Shown here one piece after another: positions 1-7,595 of a stretch of DNA of 37,854 bases. The stretch covers positions 1 to 37,854 of the IMG/VR virus record IMGVR_UViG_3300028297_000340. One strand, given 5' to 3'. Under the pieces are notes generated by a model. That model was not told the DNA's origin. It saw only the letters and a list, made by a program, of their open reading frames with translations, and searched no databases. The stretch is from a virus. The position numbers and the translations under genes were made by a program. Each line of letters opens with the position of its first letter. Position 1 is the stretch's first letter.

Positions 1-42
1 ATAATTTTTTATTTTATTTGTTTTATTGTATTAATTACTATC

Positions 43-50
43 TATATATC
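43..50 (-). promoter_or_regulatory. GATATATA element (possible late promoter)
   Basis: On the minus strand this reads GATATATA and lies just after the stop of the gene ending at 56, so it would serve a gene beyond the left edge. The same octamer precedes the genes starting at 1412, 4749, 36443 and 37685. It resembles the T4 late-promoter octamer TATAAATA in composition and placement; the promoter role is inferred. Confidence 0.35.
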
Positions 51-55
51 CCTTT

Positions 56-538
56 TTATAGGGTTTTAATCTTATTTTGTTTCATCCAGGCTTCTAGCTC
101 TTTAACTGCTCTATCGAATACCCTGTTTCTATCAATTTTTAATTCAAATGAATTAAAGTAATTTTTCATCATATAATACGCAGGTTCTACGCTTTCATCA
201 TTCGCTGCTAGATCTTCTACGTGTTTAGAAACTTCATACGCATAATATGCAGATTTTTCAGCCATAGGGTTTGTCATTGCTTGATAGAATTGTCCACCAT
301 AGAATTTACCTACTATGTCTCCGAATTTTTCTTTCATTTCTATCCATGAAATTCCTTCTAATCCAATCCATAATTTGGCTTGAACAGATTTCGTATCTTT
401 TCTAATAAAACCGGCCTTAGCCATTTCTTTAGATATATCTTTAATTTTCTTAGGAATTGGTAATTTACCAAACTCTTTTTCCCATGTAGAAATTTCTTTG
501 TCGTTTACAAAGGATTCAAATAGCTTTATGTGTTTCAT
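56..538 (-). CDS. Putative head-targeted internal protein, unknown function
   Basis: A 160-residue protein that I do not recognise. Its first residues (MKHIKLFESF) match a leader pattern, M-K-x-I/L-x-x-F-x-x-[FWY], found at the start of three other proteins here (starts 1412, 4749, 12135). That pattern resembles the capsid-targeting sequence of T4 internal proteins and Alt, which directs them into the prohead and is removed by the gp21 protease. The rest is charged and mostly helical in appearance, with no membrane segment or cysteines. The ATG start overlaps the 3' end of the gene starting at 879 by 4 bases, so the two are probably co-translated. Packaging into the head is an inference from the leader alone. 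Confidence 0.7.
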   Translation of the reverse strand: MKHIKLFESFVNDKEISTWEKEFGKLPIPKKIKDISKEMAKAGFIRKDTKSVQAKLWIGLEGISWIEMKEKFGDIVGKFYGGQFYQAMTNPMAEKSAYYAYEVSKHVEDLAANDESVEPAYYMMKNYFNSFELKIDRNRVFDRAVKELEAWMKQNKIKTL

Positions 539-879
539 TTTTTAGTTATTTGTATTTTCAAAGAAGAAGTACCCTGTATAATTCTATGATACTCTCCTGC
601 ATTTACTTCTATATATCCTTTTAATTCTATAGGGAGCTTATTATCATATTGGAACTTCCAATCATTTTCGTTTAAAGCTTCGATAACCCTGTCCTCCTCG
701 TCGAAGTGCCATTTAAAAAGATGTTCAGGTTGGTTTGGTAAGAATTCTCTAATGATTATATTTTTTGAAACAGTCGTCTCCGTAAAGGGTAATGTTTTAT
801 CATCGACCATGGATATCATTTCTTCCATGGACATTTCTCCACAACCGCAACTTTTACATTTACAATCTTTATCTACCAT
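535..879 (-). CDS. Conserved phage-type small protein with Cys-rich head and cupin-like tail
   Basis: A 114-residue protein. Residues 6-13 hold a tight cysteine cluster (CKCKSCGC) that could bind a metal. The C-terminal half (about 50-114) carries spaced residues H-x-D-x-E-D-R, W-x-F-Q-x-D, and G-x-Y-H-R-I-I-x-G, a pattern I associate with small, probably beta-rich proteins of marine T4-like phages. No function is known to me. The gene overlaps the upstream reading frame (stop at 873) by 7 bases and the downstream start by 4 bases, so it sits in a tightly coupled trio. Metal binding and a cupin-like fold are inferences. Confidence 0.7.
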   Translation of the reverse strand: MVDKDCKCKSCGCGEMSMEEMISMVDDKTLPFTETTVSKNIIIREFLPNQPEHLFKWHFDEEDRVIEALNENDWKFQYDNKLPIELKGYIEVNAGEYHRIIQGTSSLKIQITKK

Positions 880-1412
880 GGTTGATCACTTTTTATACCA
901 AGCTGTTTTCCAAAAAGAGTAGGTCCGTAACATGCCCAAAATCCCGCCTTAGTCGGATCCATCTTAGCCATTTTATCACAACCGTGTCTAGCCCAAAAGT
1001 TAGCTGCTCTTCCCGGGTCGTCGTTCTTAATAGTAGATGAAGGATCTCCCCATTCTAATTTCTTAGCAATGATGTTTCCTTCTTTATCAGTTCTTCCACT
1101 ATTTCTGTAAACTATGAATTTCTTATTTCCACCCCTTGTTGGTGAATCTAATTTTACATTCTTTTGATTTCCTCCTCTAGGTTTATAGACTGCTTTAGTT
1201 CCTACTTCTAGATTTTTAGCCATCCATCCTGAAGGACCCTTTAAGATAATATTGTTTTTATCCCAATATTGCTTTACTTCTTCAAATAATTCAATATATG
1301 CATCGCTTCCTAAACGAAAGAATGAATTAGTAAGATCTAATCCTTCTTCAATGTGAGCTTTTAATTCGGGGGAAACTTCGTTCCAATCTTCAAATGTCTT
1401 TATAAACTTCAT
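873..1412 (-). CDS. Putative head-targeted internal protein with Cys/Trp C-terminal motif
   Basis: A 179-residue protein beginning MKFIKTFEDW, the same head-targeting-like leader seen at 538, 4749 and 12135. A candidate gp21-type cleavage point (I-x-E) follows around residues 21-23 (HIEE). The C-terminal part holds the pattern F-W-A-R-H-G-C followed by D-P-T-K-A-G-F-W-A-C, similar to a short Cys/Arg/Trp motif found at the end of several marine-phage virion proteins. A GATATATA element lies only 4 bases upstream of the ATG. I infer an internal virion protein; its biochemical role is not visible. Confidence 0.7.
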   Translation of the reverse strand: MKFIKTFEDWNEVSPELKAHIEEGLDLTNSFFRLGSDAYIELFEEVKQYWDKNNIILKGPSGWMAKNLEVGTKAVYKPRGGNQKNVKLDSPTRGGNKKFIVYRNSGRTDKEGNIIAKKLEWGDPSSTIKNDDPGRAANFWARHGCDKMAKMDPTKAGFWACYGPTLFGKQLGIKSDQPW

Positions 1413-1416
1413 AACT

Positions 1417-1424
1417 TATATATC
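1417..1424 (-). promoter_or_regulatory. GATATATA element before gene starting 1412
   Basis: The octamer GATATATA ends 4 bases before the ATG at 1412 and its first base belongs to the TAG stop of the UV endonuclease gene. The identical arrangement (TAGATATATA-N4-ATG) occurs at 4754-4761. If this is a T4-late-like -10 box, transcription would begin at or very near the start codon. Confidence 0.4.
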
Positions 1425-2356
1425 TATGATAGAACGAGCTCCTTTAAAAACTCCTGCTTGTATCGCTGTAGGGCAAGTTCTTTCGCCTTTGCTTCGAGTT
1501 CGATATCTAGATCCATACCATACGTTTCAATGTGATCATATACATAATCAGCATGTGCACGTTTATTGCCTTGTGTAGCATCTTCGTGTATTTGTTTACA
1601 TGAAGAATAGTGGCATAGTTGGCGAATTCCTTTAGGCCATGATTTAGCTGCAAGTTCTAGAGCTTCTTTTTCTGGCATTGAATCTTCGTAGCACCAGTGA
1701 TGATGATAGTCAAATGTGATTGGAGTTTTACCCGTTAATAGATGTATGTCATATAAATCCTGTACCGAATACTGTGCTGTTTTGTCATCGTTTTCGATAA
1801 CTAGACGATTCGCTGCACCTGGAGTAAGTCGCTTGAAATTTTCAGCAAATCTTTTCTTAGTAGCTTCTTTATCGTCGTAGGTTCCGCCGATGTGAATATT
1901 GATAGCAGCATAAGGAGTTTGTGGTAAATCTAGCATATCCATTATTTCGCCGTGTTGACGTAAATCTTTAAGGGCTTTGATAACTACCTTTTCATTCGGA
2001 GAAGCAAGAACATTGAAAGGACCTGGATGGAATGTCAATCTTTGGCCATATTGTTTAGCAAGTTTACCTGCACCTTTCATTAGATTACACACTTTGTCAT
2101 AATCAGGAAGTTCAGATAATTCGTATTCCGACATCCATGGAAATAGATTACTTGACATACGATACATTGTTATGTCGTTCTTGTAATTCCACTTGATAAT
2201 TTCTATCATGTCCTTGATATTTAACACTGCAAGTTCTGATGCGTATTTAATACCTTTTTCCATGAAGGTTCTTTTAATCATTTTTCTACCAACATATATG
2301 TTCGATTCTTTTTTAAGAGTCATGTTGATACAACAATATCCGTAGTCTGCTGCCAT
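1424..2356 (-). CDS. uvsE: UV damage endonuclease (UvdE/UvsE family)
   Basis: A 310-residue TIM-barrel endonuclease of the UVDE family, which nicks DNA 5' of UV photoproducts to start an alternative excision repair. Visible family signatures are the N-terminal G-Y-C-C-I-N-M-T-L strand (residues 6-14), Y-R-M-S-S-N-L-F-P (65-73), R-L-T-F-H-P-G-P (106-113), I-H-I-G-G (154-158), the metal-ligand segment V-I-E-N-D-D (186-191) and F-D-Y-H-H-H (215-220). Length is normal for the family. The last codons overlap a GATATATA element for the next gene. A repair enzyme suits a virus of sunlit waters, though that habitat is inferred. Confidence 0.92.
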   Translation of the reverse strand: MAADYGYCCINMTLKKESNIYVGRKMIKRTFMEKGIKYASELAVLNIKDMIEIIKWNYKNDITMYRMSSNLFPWMSEYELSELPDYDKVCNLMKGAGKLAKQYGQRLTFHPGPFNVLASPNEKVVIKALKDLRQHGEIMDMLDLPQTPYAAINIHIGGTYDDKEATKKRFAENFKRLTPGAANRLVIENDDKTAQYSVQDLYDIHLLTGKTPITFDYHHHWCYEDSMPEKEALELAAKSWPKGIRQLCHYSSCKQIHEDATQGNKRAHADYVYDHIETYGMDLDIELEAKAKELALQRYKQEFLKELVLS

Positions 2357-2366
2357 ATATTTTATA

Positions 2367-2600
2367 TTAAGAGTTTGTATTAAGTTTCTTTTTTACTTCT
2401 TTGACCGTTCGTTCGGCCATGCATGCTTCTTCTAACGTAAATACATCGAAATCCATAAAAAGTAATCGGTCTTCAGTCTGAACAAACAGATTGTCACCAA
2501 TTACTTCATATCCATTTTGTCTGTATACTACACTGTCTTCTATTCGTACGACATGAGTCGTGCCTTCGATTCTAGCAATGCGTTCATACATTGAAATCAT
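2367..2600 (-). CDS. Small hypothetical protein
   Basis: A 77-residue protein of unknown function, starting MISMYERI. I chose this start because its ATG overlaps the TAA stop of the upstream gene as TAATG, an arrangement seen repeatedly in this window; an in-frame ATG three codons earlier (2609) is possible. The body is beta-strand-like (E-G-T-T-H-V-V-R-I-E, then Y-E-V-I-G-D-N-L-F-V), followed by an acidic/basic helix. Confidence 0.65.
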   Translation of the reverse strand: MISMYERIARIEGTTHVVRIEDSVVYRQNGYEVIGDNLFVQTEDRLLFMDFDVFTLEEACMAERTVKEVKKKLNTNS

Positions 2601-3013
2601 TAGTCCCATTGCTTTTCAAATTCGTACCAATGATCTGTTTCTGCACAACACTTGAGTCCGTCGACAATAAGCATATCAATTTCAGAAGCGGAGAGAGTGT
2701 CGAACCATGCGCTAATGATACCTTCTAAAAGAGGAAGAGTTTCCTCAGATGTCATTGAATTGCGACCCATGTTAGAATAAATGTATTCTTCCTGTGCTTG
2801 TCTAACAATTGCTCCACCAATTCTAATTGCTACATCACCGTTATCGTTAAATCGCCTTCCTGAAAAGTATTCGCCATCTCCGAACTTTTCGAAAATATCC
2901 TTTTCTGGATGTCTCATTTTAAAGATTCCAATTTGAGTAGTGAGATGTGGGATAATAGATTTTGCAGGTTCATACCAACTAATTCCGTTTGCTTTGATTG
3001 ATTCTAAGTTCAT
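2600..3013 (-). CDS. Hypothetical protein
   Basis: A 137-residue protein, not recognised. It contains a G-D-G-E-Y-F-S-G-R-R-F segment near residues 45-56, a G-G-A-I-V-R stretch, and a C-terminal half with an amphipathic helix and a C-C pair (residues 125-126). No membrane segment. It lies 23 bases downstream of the -10-like box of a 58-bp repeated promoter-like element, and its stop overlaps the next start as TAATG, so it probably heads a short unit with the gene ending at 2367. Confidence 0.65.
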   Translation of the reverse strand: MNLESIKANGISWYEPAKSIIPHLTTQIGIFKMRHPEKDIFEKFGDGEYFSGRRFNDNGDVAIRIGGAIVRQAQEEYIYSNMGRNSMTSEETLPLLEGIISAWFDTLSASEIDMLIVDGLKCCAETDHWYEFEKQWD

Positions 3014-3033
3014 GTGTTTGTTTTAATTATTAA

Positions 3034-3091
3034 TTACTATACTAATATAAGCAAAATACTTGAGATAAAAAAACATTTTACTGTTTATTTT
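3034..3091 (-). repeat. 58-bp promoter-like repeat, copy 1
   Basis: First of three near-identical intergenic copies (others at 3470-3527 and 9344-9401). On the minus strand the shared core is T-T-T-T-G-C-T-T-A-T-A-T-T-A-G-T-A-T-A-G, preceded by an A/T tract with ATCTCA and AAACAGT. Each copy ends 17-21 bases before an ATG, here the one at 3013, so a promoter or operator is likely. Confidence 0.6.
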
Positions 3092-3228
3092 TAATCTTCT
3101 TTATTTTTATGCTTATTCTTTCTTCGATACTTTTTCTTGTTTCTCACAGGAGTAGGCATACGAAGGGCATCAAGCCACTCTTGTAATGTTAAATTTACTT
3201 CTTTTAATTTCTTACCCTTGTTTTCCAT
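3091..3228 (-). CDS. 45-residue basic small protein
   Basis: A short frame of 45 residues starting MENKGKKLKEVNLTLQEW and ending in a very basic tail (KKKYRRKNKHKNKED). Its ATG overlaps the TAA stop of the upstream gene as TAATG, the same coupling used elsewhere in the window, which is the main reason to believe it. The basic tail suggests nucleic-acid or ribosome contact, but no family is recognised. The stop falls at the edge of the 58-bp repeat. Confidence 0.55.
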   Translation of the reverse strand: MENKGKKLKEVNLTLQEWLDALRMPTPVRNKKKYRRKNKHKNKED

Positions 3229-3452
3229 TACCTTTCTAAGATTACAAAATCTCCAAACGCTTCGTCAAATACCTTAATAAGATTTTCATAGTCTCCTCCT
3301 GTCATTTGAGAATAAAGAGTTTCCCAATCCTTTCCAAGATCTTTTGAAAAACTTTTTGCGTAGGCTAATAGCATGAAGGCATTTCCTTCAGGACCCGTTA
3401 AGTCGATTATTACAGGATTTGATTGATGTTTGTGAAGTTTTTTTCTGATCAT
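3228..3452 (-). CDS. Conserved small phage protein
   Basis: A 74-residue protein with the segment I-D-L-T-G-P-E-G-N-A-F (16-26), a Leu/Lys helix, then M-T-G-G-D-Y-E-N-L-I-K-V-F-D-E-A-F-G (51-68). I recognise this pattern from short proteins of unknown function that recur in large marine and T4-like phages. It starts 20 bases downstream of the -10-like box of copy 2 of the 58-bp repeat and is coupled through TAATG to the 45-residue gene after it. Confidence 0.72.
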   Translation of the reverse strand: MIRKKLHKHQSNPVIIDLTGPEGNAFMLLAYAKSFSKDLGKDWETLYSQMTGGDYENLIKVFDEAFGDFVILER

Positions 3453-3469
3453 TATTATTGCTTGATTGA

Positions 3470-3527
3470 TTACTATACTAATATAAGCAAAAAATCTGAG
3501 ATAAAAAAACTTTTAGCTGTTTATTTT
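3470..3527 (-). repeat. 58-bp promoter-like repeat, copy 2
   Basis: Second copy of the 58-bp element. It differs from copies 1 and 3 mainly in a short A/T-rich stretch next to the TTTTGC core. It lies directly upstream of the ATG at 3452. Confidence 0.6.
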
Positions 3528-3557
3528 CAAAAAACTTTTGGTTATAACCAGAAGTTA

Positions 3558-4154
3558 TTACAAAAACTTATGGTACAGTTTACCTAAAGGATATTCGTTA
3601 TCTTCTGACTCCATCTTTTCAGGATGCCATTGAACTGCCCATATCTTTTTATCTAAGTCTTCGAATCCTTCAACTACAGAATATAATGGATATGAAAGAT
3701 GTGTAGCTTTGAAGTTTTTAGCTAGTATATTACAGTGTTGATGATGCCTAGAATTAACACTAGTTAATGTTCCATTTAAATCTTCAACCGTATGGAATTG
3801 AGATGGCTTCCCGCTATGATCAACGTCTTCTGAAAAGTCAGCTGCTTTATGATCTTCTACTATTGCATCAGATAAATCTTCTACCGTTCCTCCAAAATAA
3901 TGATTTAGGATTTGCATTCCTCTACATATTCCTAATATTCTATTATTAGAATCCAGGGCCTGTTTAATCCATACGAATTCTTTAGCGTCCCTTTCTTCGT
4001 CTTTTCCAATGTCTGCTCCTCCACATAATAGTAAAGGGCCTTTGACCTTGCGTCTAAGATCTAGCCATATTATTTCATGGTTGTAATGTGAAAGCCAGAG
4101 TCGAATTGCCTCTTTTTCCTTTATTCCCCTTGGAGGTGCTACGTAAATAGTCAT
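3558..4154 (-). CDS. Class I glutamine amidotransferase (PuuD-like, peptidase C26)
   Basis: A 198-residue class I glutamine amidotransferase domain standing alone. The nucleophile elbow G-I-C-R-G-M-Q puts the catalytic Cys at residue 77, and A-V-Q-W-H-P-E supplies His177 and Glu179 of the triad. An oxyanion-type loop L-L-L-C-G-G-A-D-I-G lies at 41-50. The C-terminal signature best fits the gamma-glutamyl-GABA hydrolase (PuuD) branch, which hydrolyses gamma-glutamyl amides, rather than a synthase subunit. No synthetase partner sits next to it, but the ATP-grasp gene at 11182-12135 could make an amide or peptide bond of the kind this enzyme cleaves; that link is speculative. A terminator lies just upstream. 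Confidence 0.85.
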   Translation of the reverse strand: MTIYVAPPRGIKEKEAIRLWLSHYNHEIIWLDLRRKVKGPLLLCGGADIGKDEERDAKEFVWIKQALDSNNRILGICRGMQILNHYFGGTVEDLSDAIVEDHKAADFSEDVDHSGKPSQFHTVEDLNGTLTSVNSRHHQHCNILAKNFKATHLSYPLYSVVEGFEDLDKKIWAVQWHPEKMESEDNEYPLGKLYHKFL

Positions 4155-4157
4155 AAT

Positions 4158-4180
4158 AAAAACCCAATGAATTTGGGTTA
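4158..4180 (-). terminator. Rho-independent terminator
   Basis: On the minus strand AACCCAA and TTGGGTT form a 7-bp stem around a 5-base loop (stem arms at 4161-4167 and 4173-4179), followed by TTTATTATG. It lies after the gene ending at 4192 and just before the ATG at 4154. Confidence 0.6.
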
Positions 4181-4191
4181 TTTTTAAAAAG

Positions 4192-4749
4192 CTAGGATTT
4201 GAAAAGGTTGTTTACCTGATCAACGATATCTTTTCCTTTATAAGATGCCTTAAAATGTTTAAGCAATTCTTTCTTAGCTTTCTTTTTATCAGAAGATGAT
4301 AAATTGTCAAATCTGTCTATAATAGAAGAATTGTTATCTTTTGCGGCTCTATATTGTCCACCATCATCGATGTATTGTGCATATAGATCGTATGATTTAA
4401 AGTATTTTAAGAATAATTCTAGATCAGATAAGATTTCTTTTTCTAGTTGATTCTTTAATTTTCTATAGATGGTTTTCTTTTTGTTATAGTAATATTCCCA
4501 TCCATCATTTTCTTGCATTCTCCATCCACTTACTTTATACATGTGGATTGTATCTTTAGAAGATAATTTGATTTCAAATTTAATACCCTTGTCAGTTGAA
4601 AGATCTTCAATGCTTTTAAGCATATCTTCCTTAGGTAATAATCTCGCCATAATCCATTCAACTTCCTGTTTCATTTCTTCAGGAGAACCCCAGTTCTTTT
4701 TGAAATCGTTATATGCGTAATACTTTTCGAATGTCATTAGATGTTTCAT
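4192..4749 (-). CDS. Putative head-targeted internal protein, Lys-rich
   Basis: A 185-residue lysine-rich protein with no recognised domain. It begins MKHLMTFEKYYAYNDF, the head-targeting-like leader also seen at 538, 1412 and 12135. A GATATATA element sits 4 bases before the ATG. The body is rich in charged helices (residues 90-150), and the C-terminal third (S-S-S-D-K-K-K-A-K-K-E-L) is basic, which would suit a DNA-associated internal head protein. Transcription appears to stop at the terminator right after it. Confidence 0.7.
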   Translation of the reverse strand: MKHLMTFEKYYAYNDFKKNWGSPEEMKQEVEWIMARLLPKEDMLKSIEDLSTDKGIKFEIKLSSKDTIHMYKVSGWRMQENDGWEYYYNKKKTIYRKLKNQLEKEILSDLELFLKYFKSYDLYAQYIDDGGQYRAAKDNNSSIIDRFDNLSSSDKKKAKKELLKHFKASYKGKDIVDQVNNLFKS

Positions 4750-4753
4750 ACTC

Positions 4754-4761
4754 TATATATC
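4754..4761 (-). promoter_or_regulatory. GATATATA element before gene starting 4749
   Basis: GATATATA spaced 4 bases from the ATG at 4749, with its first G formed by the TAG stop of the upstream glycosyltransferase gene. This is the same layout as at 1417-1424. Confidence 0.4.
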
Positions 4762-5486
4762 TATCCTACGAATCCAGGATCTCCAGCTCTTCTATCCCAT
4801 CCGATATGTTTGACATATCCATCATTATCGTCCACTGATAAACTAACAACTATAAAACCCTGATCTCTATACCAGTGATCTACGAGATGTTCTCTAACCA
4901 TTCCCGTGTACCCGTTATTTAATAGTCTATAGTCGCTCATTCTTTTTAAGCCTGGATTCCAGCTAAATCCCATATAATCCCTGACTATCATGGGAGTACC
5001 ATCTTCGTTCAAGTCTCCTGTTGAAAAACTGGCAGGAAGAACAGCTCTAACTTTCATTCCGTTTAATTCAAATACTCTTTCAGATATTTTATTTAAAATC
5101 CTATCGTTCTTTGGGCGTATCCATGCTTGTAATATTTTTTCACTAGCAGAGAGAATTCTAATAGAATCTTCGATAAATCCATGTCTATAGAATTCCCAAT
5201 CTTCTTCACAATGAAAAACATATTTAGTAGTTACGGTAGAGTATGCTTTATCTATTGACTTTGACTGTCCTAGTTTATTTTCATTAAACATAAACTCTAA
5301 AGAGTTATTATACTTCTTATTAAGCTCATTACATGCATCAAATACTTCTTCCTGTGCAGAGTCCTCTGTTATAATAAATCTTTCAATTGGATATGTGTTG
5401 AATTTAAAAAAAGAGTCTAGTGTTTTTTCTAAAAGATCAACTCTTCCACATGAGGTAAGAACAACTGTAACTGAATTTATTTCCAT
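4761..5486 (-). CDS. Glycosyltransferase family 2-like (GT-A fold)
   Basis: A 241-residue protein with a nucleotide-binding N-terminus T-V-V-L-T-S-C-G-R-V-D-L-L (7-19), a GT2-type N-E-N-K-L-G-Q segment, and an acidic metal-binding triplet C-E-E-D-W (the E-E-D takes the place of the DxD motif). It should transfer a sugar from a nucleotide donor in the phage-infected cell; donor and acceptor are not readable. It is one of five glycosyltransferase genes in the window. It overlaps the upstream membrane-protein gene by 10 bases. Confidence 0.85.
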   Translation of the reverse strand: MEINSVTVVLTSCGRVDLLEKTLDSFFKFNTYPIERFIITEDSAQEEVFDACNELNKKYNNSLEFMFNENKLGQSKSIDKAYSTVTTKYVFHCEEDWEFYRHGFIEDSIRILSASEKILQAWIRPKNDRILNKISERVFELNGMKVRAVLPASFSTGDLNEDGTPMIVRDYMGFSWNPGLKRMSDYRLLNNGYTGMVREHLVDHWYRDQGFIVVSLSVDDNDGYVKHIGWDRRAGDPGFVG

Positions 5487-5818
5487 AGTATTTGTATCGA
5501 TATTAAAATAAGGGTTAATAATAGAGACACTCCGGTCTTCGCCGTGATACCTTCATTCATAAAGTAATAAGTCATAGCAGTAAATATAAGAATACCACTA
5601 GCAAAACCTATGAATCTTCCAGGCCAAAGTAAACCGTCAAAGTGCTCAACAACCATCTGTGTTGCTTTAATTAAAATGTAACTAATAATAGAACCCATTC
5701 CAATGGCAACTGGCCATGGGTTTTTCTTAAACCAGGGCCATACAAATTGTCCATTAGTTTGAATCCAAATAAGTCCTTGCCCTAAGAGGAATAATAAAAA
5801 GCCGTAAAAAAGTTTCAT
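5477..5818 (-). CDS. Small integral membrane protein
   Basis: A 113-residue protein with about four hydrophobic segments (roughly 3-20, 36-54, 65-85 and 93-111), separated by a W-P-W-F-K-K-N-P-W turn and a short V-E-H-F-D-G loop. No family assigned. Its ATG overlaps the stop of the RNase HII gene as TAATG, and it overlaps the glycosyltransferase gene by 10 bases, so all three are likely made from one message. A membrane carrier or glycan-related role would fit the neighbour, but nothing in the sequence proves it. Confidence 0.7.
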   Translation of the reverse strand: MKLFYGFLLFLLGQGLIWIQTNGQFVWPWFKKNPWPVAIGMGSIISYILIKATQMVVEHFDGLLWPGRFIGFASGILIFTAMTYYFMNEGITAKTGVSLLLTLILISIQILWK

Positions 5819-6447
5819 TAGAATAATGAATTAGTAGTAGTTAATAGATGTGATATAAATGAAGGCCTATGTGAATCACTGGCTCCCATTTCCTTTATTG
5901 CAGTTATATGTTGCTTTGTTCCATATCCTTTATTAGAATTCCATCCATATCCTGGAGTTTCTTCATCTAATTCTTTCATTAACATATCTCTACTTGTTTT
6001 AGCAAGTATGGATGCAGCAGCGATAGAACTATATTTATTATCTCCACCTATTACGGTTTTAAAAGGTATTCCTTCATATCCGTGGAATTGATCTCCATCC
6101 ACTAATATAAAATTAAATGAATTGTCAATAGTGTTTAGACATTCTTTCATTCCTAGAAGAGTAGCCTTTAATATGTTAGTAGATTCTATTGTTTCCGTAT
6201 CTATATGCTGAACGCTATACGCAATTGCGTTATCTAATACTATTTCCCTAGCCTCTTTTCTTTGAGATTCATTTAGCAATTTAGAATCTTTTATTAAAGG
6301 ATGGTTAAATCCATACGGCATAATAACCGCAGATACTGTAACTGGGCCTGCCAAGGCACCTCGACCTGCTTCGTCTATTCCAACTTCAACGATACTTCTA
6401 TCGTCATTATAACTTCCTTTAAGTAAGATGTGTTTTGCTTTCTCCAT
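5818..6447 (-). CDS. rnhB: Ribonuclease HII
   Basis: A 209-residue RNase HII that cleaves the RNA strand of RNA-DNA hybrids and removes misincorporated ribonucleotides or primers. Counted from this ATG, the active site is D25-E26 in G-I-D-E-A-G-R-G, D117 in L-V-D-G-D, and D154 in A-K-T-S-R-D. The family segments G-P-V-T-V-S-A-V, D-S-K-L-L and K-G-Y-G-T-K-Q-H are present. A longer frame opens at a GTG (6474) nine codons upstream; I prefer this ATG because it gives the usual short lead before the first catalytic Asp. Primer removal during phage replication is the likely role. Confidence 0.93.
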   Translation of the reverse strand: MEKAKHILLKGSYNDDRSIVEVGIDEAGRGALAGPVTVSAVIMPYGFNHPLIKDSKLLNESQRKEAREIVLDNAIAYSVQHIDTETIESTNILKATLLGMKECLNTIDNSFNFILVDGDQFHGYEGIPFKTVIGGDNKYSSIAAASILAKTSRDMLMKELDEETPGYGWNSNKGYGTKQHITAIKEMGASDSHRPSFISHLLTTTNSLF

Positions 6448-6488
6448 ATTAAGTTTTATAGGAGTTATACACACATTTAGTGAAATGT

Positions 6489-7217
6489 TTATTTAGGCTC
6501 GTGGTTTTCCTTCCACTTATCGTATCTCTTTACAACTTCCTGAAGGATCTTTGCTCTAACAATATCTTTTTCAGTAAATTCATGCACACCTATTCCTTTA
6601 ATACCTGTCATTAATTCAGTAAACGAAGGTAAACCAACATTGGCTTTAGATATATCATGCTGGCTAACGTCTCCTGTTACTATAACCTTAGAGTCTTTAC
6701 CCATTCTTGTTACAAATAACATTAACTGCTTGAACGTTGCATTCTGTGCTTCATCTAATACCATTAATGATCCGTCAAATGTATCACCTCTCATATAAGC
6801 CATTGGCCTAAATACAATAACTTCTTTCTCTACGAGAGTTTGTGCTATTTCAGATCCTACTATTTTTGTAATGTTCGATATGTATGATTGCATGAATGGA
6901 TCTATCTTGTCTGCGATATCTCCTGGTAAAAATCCTAACTTTTCACCTGCTTCCTGGATGGGTTTACATAATACTATTTGTGAAATCTCTTTTCTAGCTA
7001 AGAGGAGGAGTGCAGTATAACATGCTGTAAATGTTTTGGATGTTCCAGCTGGACCTGTGCAAAACGTTATCTGATTCTCTAGTATTGTGTTTGTATATTT
7101 CTTTTGGGATTGTCTTAATTGTACTCCTTTTAATTCTGCTTCTTTTATTCCGTATCTTCTTCTTCTAGGTCCATCGGAACTAGATGAAGATTTATTGTTT
7201 GAATTGTTTCTGCTCAT
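6489..7217 (-). CDS. phoH: PhoH-like ATPase
   Basis: A 242-residue PhoH-family P-loop protein. Walker A is G-P-A-G-T-S-K-T (55-62) and Walker B is V-L-D-E-A-Q-N (153-159), followed by the typical sensor stretch V-I-V-T-G-D-V-S-Q. A Ser/Asn-rich, probably disordered leader of about 20 residues precedes the domain. PhoH-like genes are very common in marine and large phages; an RNA helicase or RNA-processing function is suspected in the family. Neighbours on the same strand are an RNase HII and bS21, consistent with an RNA-directed cluster. Confidence 0.92.
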   Translation of the reverse strand: MSRNNSNNKSSSSSDGPRRRRYGIKEAELKGVQLRQSQKKYTNTILENQITFCTGPAGTSKTFTACYTALLLLARKEISQIVLCKPIQEAGEKLGFLPGDIADKIDPFMQSYISNITKIVGSEIAQTLVEKEVIVFRPMAYMRGDTFDGSLMVLDEAQNATFKQLMLFVTRMGKDSKVIVTGDVSQHDISKANVGLPSFTELMTGIKGIGVHEFTEKDIVRAKILQEVVKRYDKWKENHEPK

Positions 7218-7231
7218 CGAGTTTAATTTTT

Positions 7232-7489
7232 TTAGTCTCCTGCCATTATTACCGTTTTTTTAAGCTGCAATAACGTATCACATTTTTCATACTCCTCAAG
7301 TTCTTCAAAATATTCTATAATAATATCTATGAACTTGCTTCTTTGTCCTTCGCCATGAGGGATTTCTATCGTATTCTTGCCTTCGCTGAATACAACAAAT
7401 CTATTAATGGTTTTAGTAAAATTTCTTGTGATAGTATAATAGCTTGATCTCATCAATGCGTCTTTGTCATCACTAAAAGATTCCTTCAT
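7232..7489 (-). CDS. Small protein with C-terminal UVR-like motif (paralogue 1)
   Basis: An 85-residue protein starting MKESFSDDKD. I chose the ATG at 7489; the frame extends upstream only to a TTG (7531). The C-terminal segment F-I-D-I-I-I-E-Y-F-E-E-L-E-E-Y-E-K-C-D-T-L matches three other small proteins here (8092, 9327, 30541) in the form F-x-E-x-E-x-Y-E-[KR]-C-x-x-[LI]. This resembles the UVR motif of UvrB, McsA and ClpC, with Cys in place of an Ala. The N-terminal half is unlike the other paralogues. Confidence 0.65.
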   Translation of the reverse strand: MKESFSDDKDALMRSSYYTITRNFTKTINRFVVFSEGKNTIEIPHGEGQRSKFIDIIIEYFEELEEYEKCDTLLQLKKTVIMAGD

Positions 7490-7595
7490 TACAAAGTATA
7501 TTTTTTTATATCGAGATATTAATAATCTCAATTTATATATTTAATTCCGGTAAGGTCTAAGGTAAAATGAAGTAAAAAAATATGTTATTATATTT

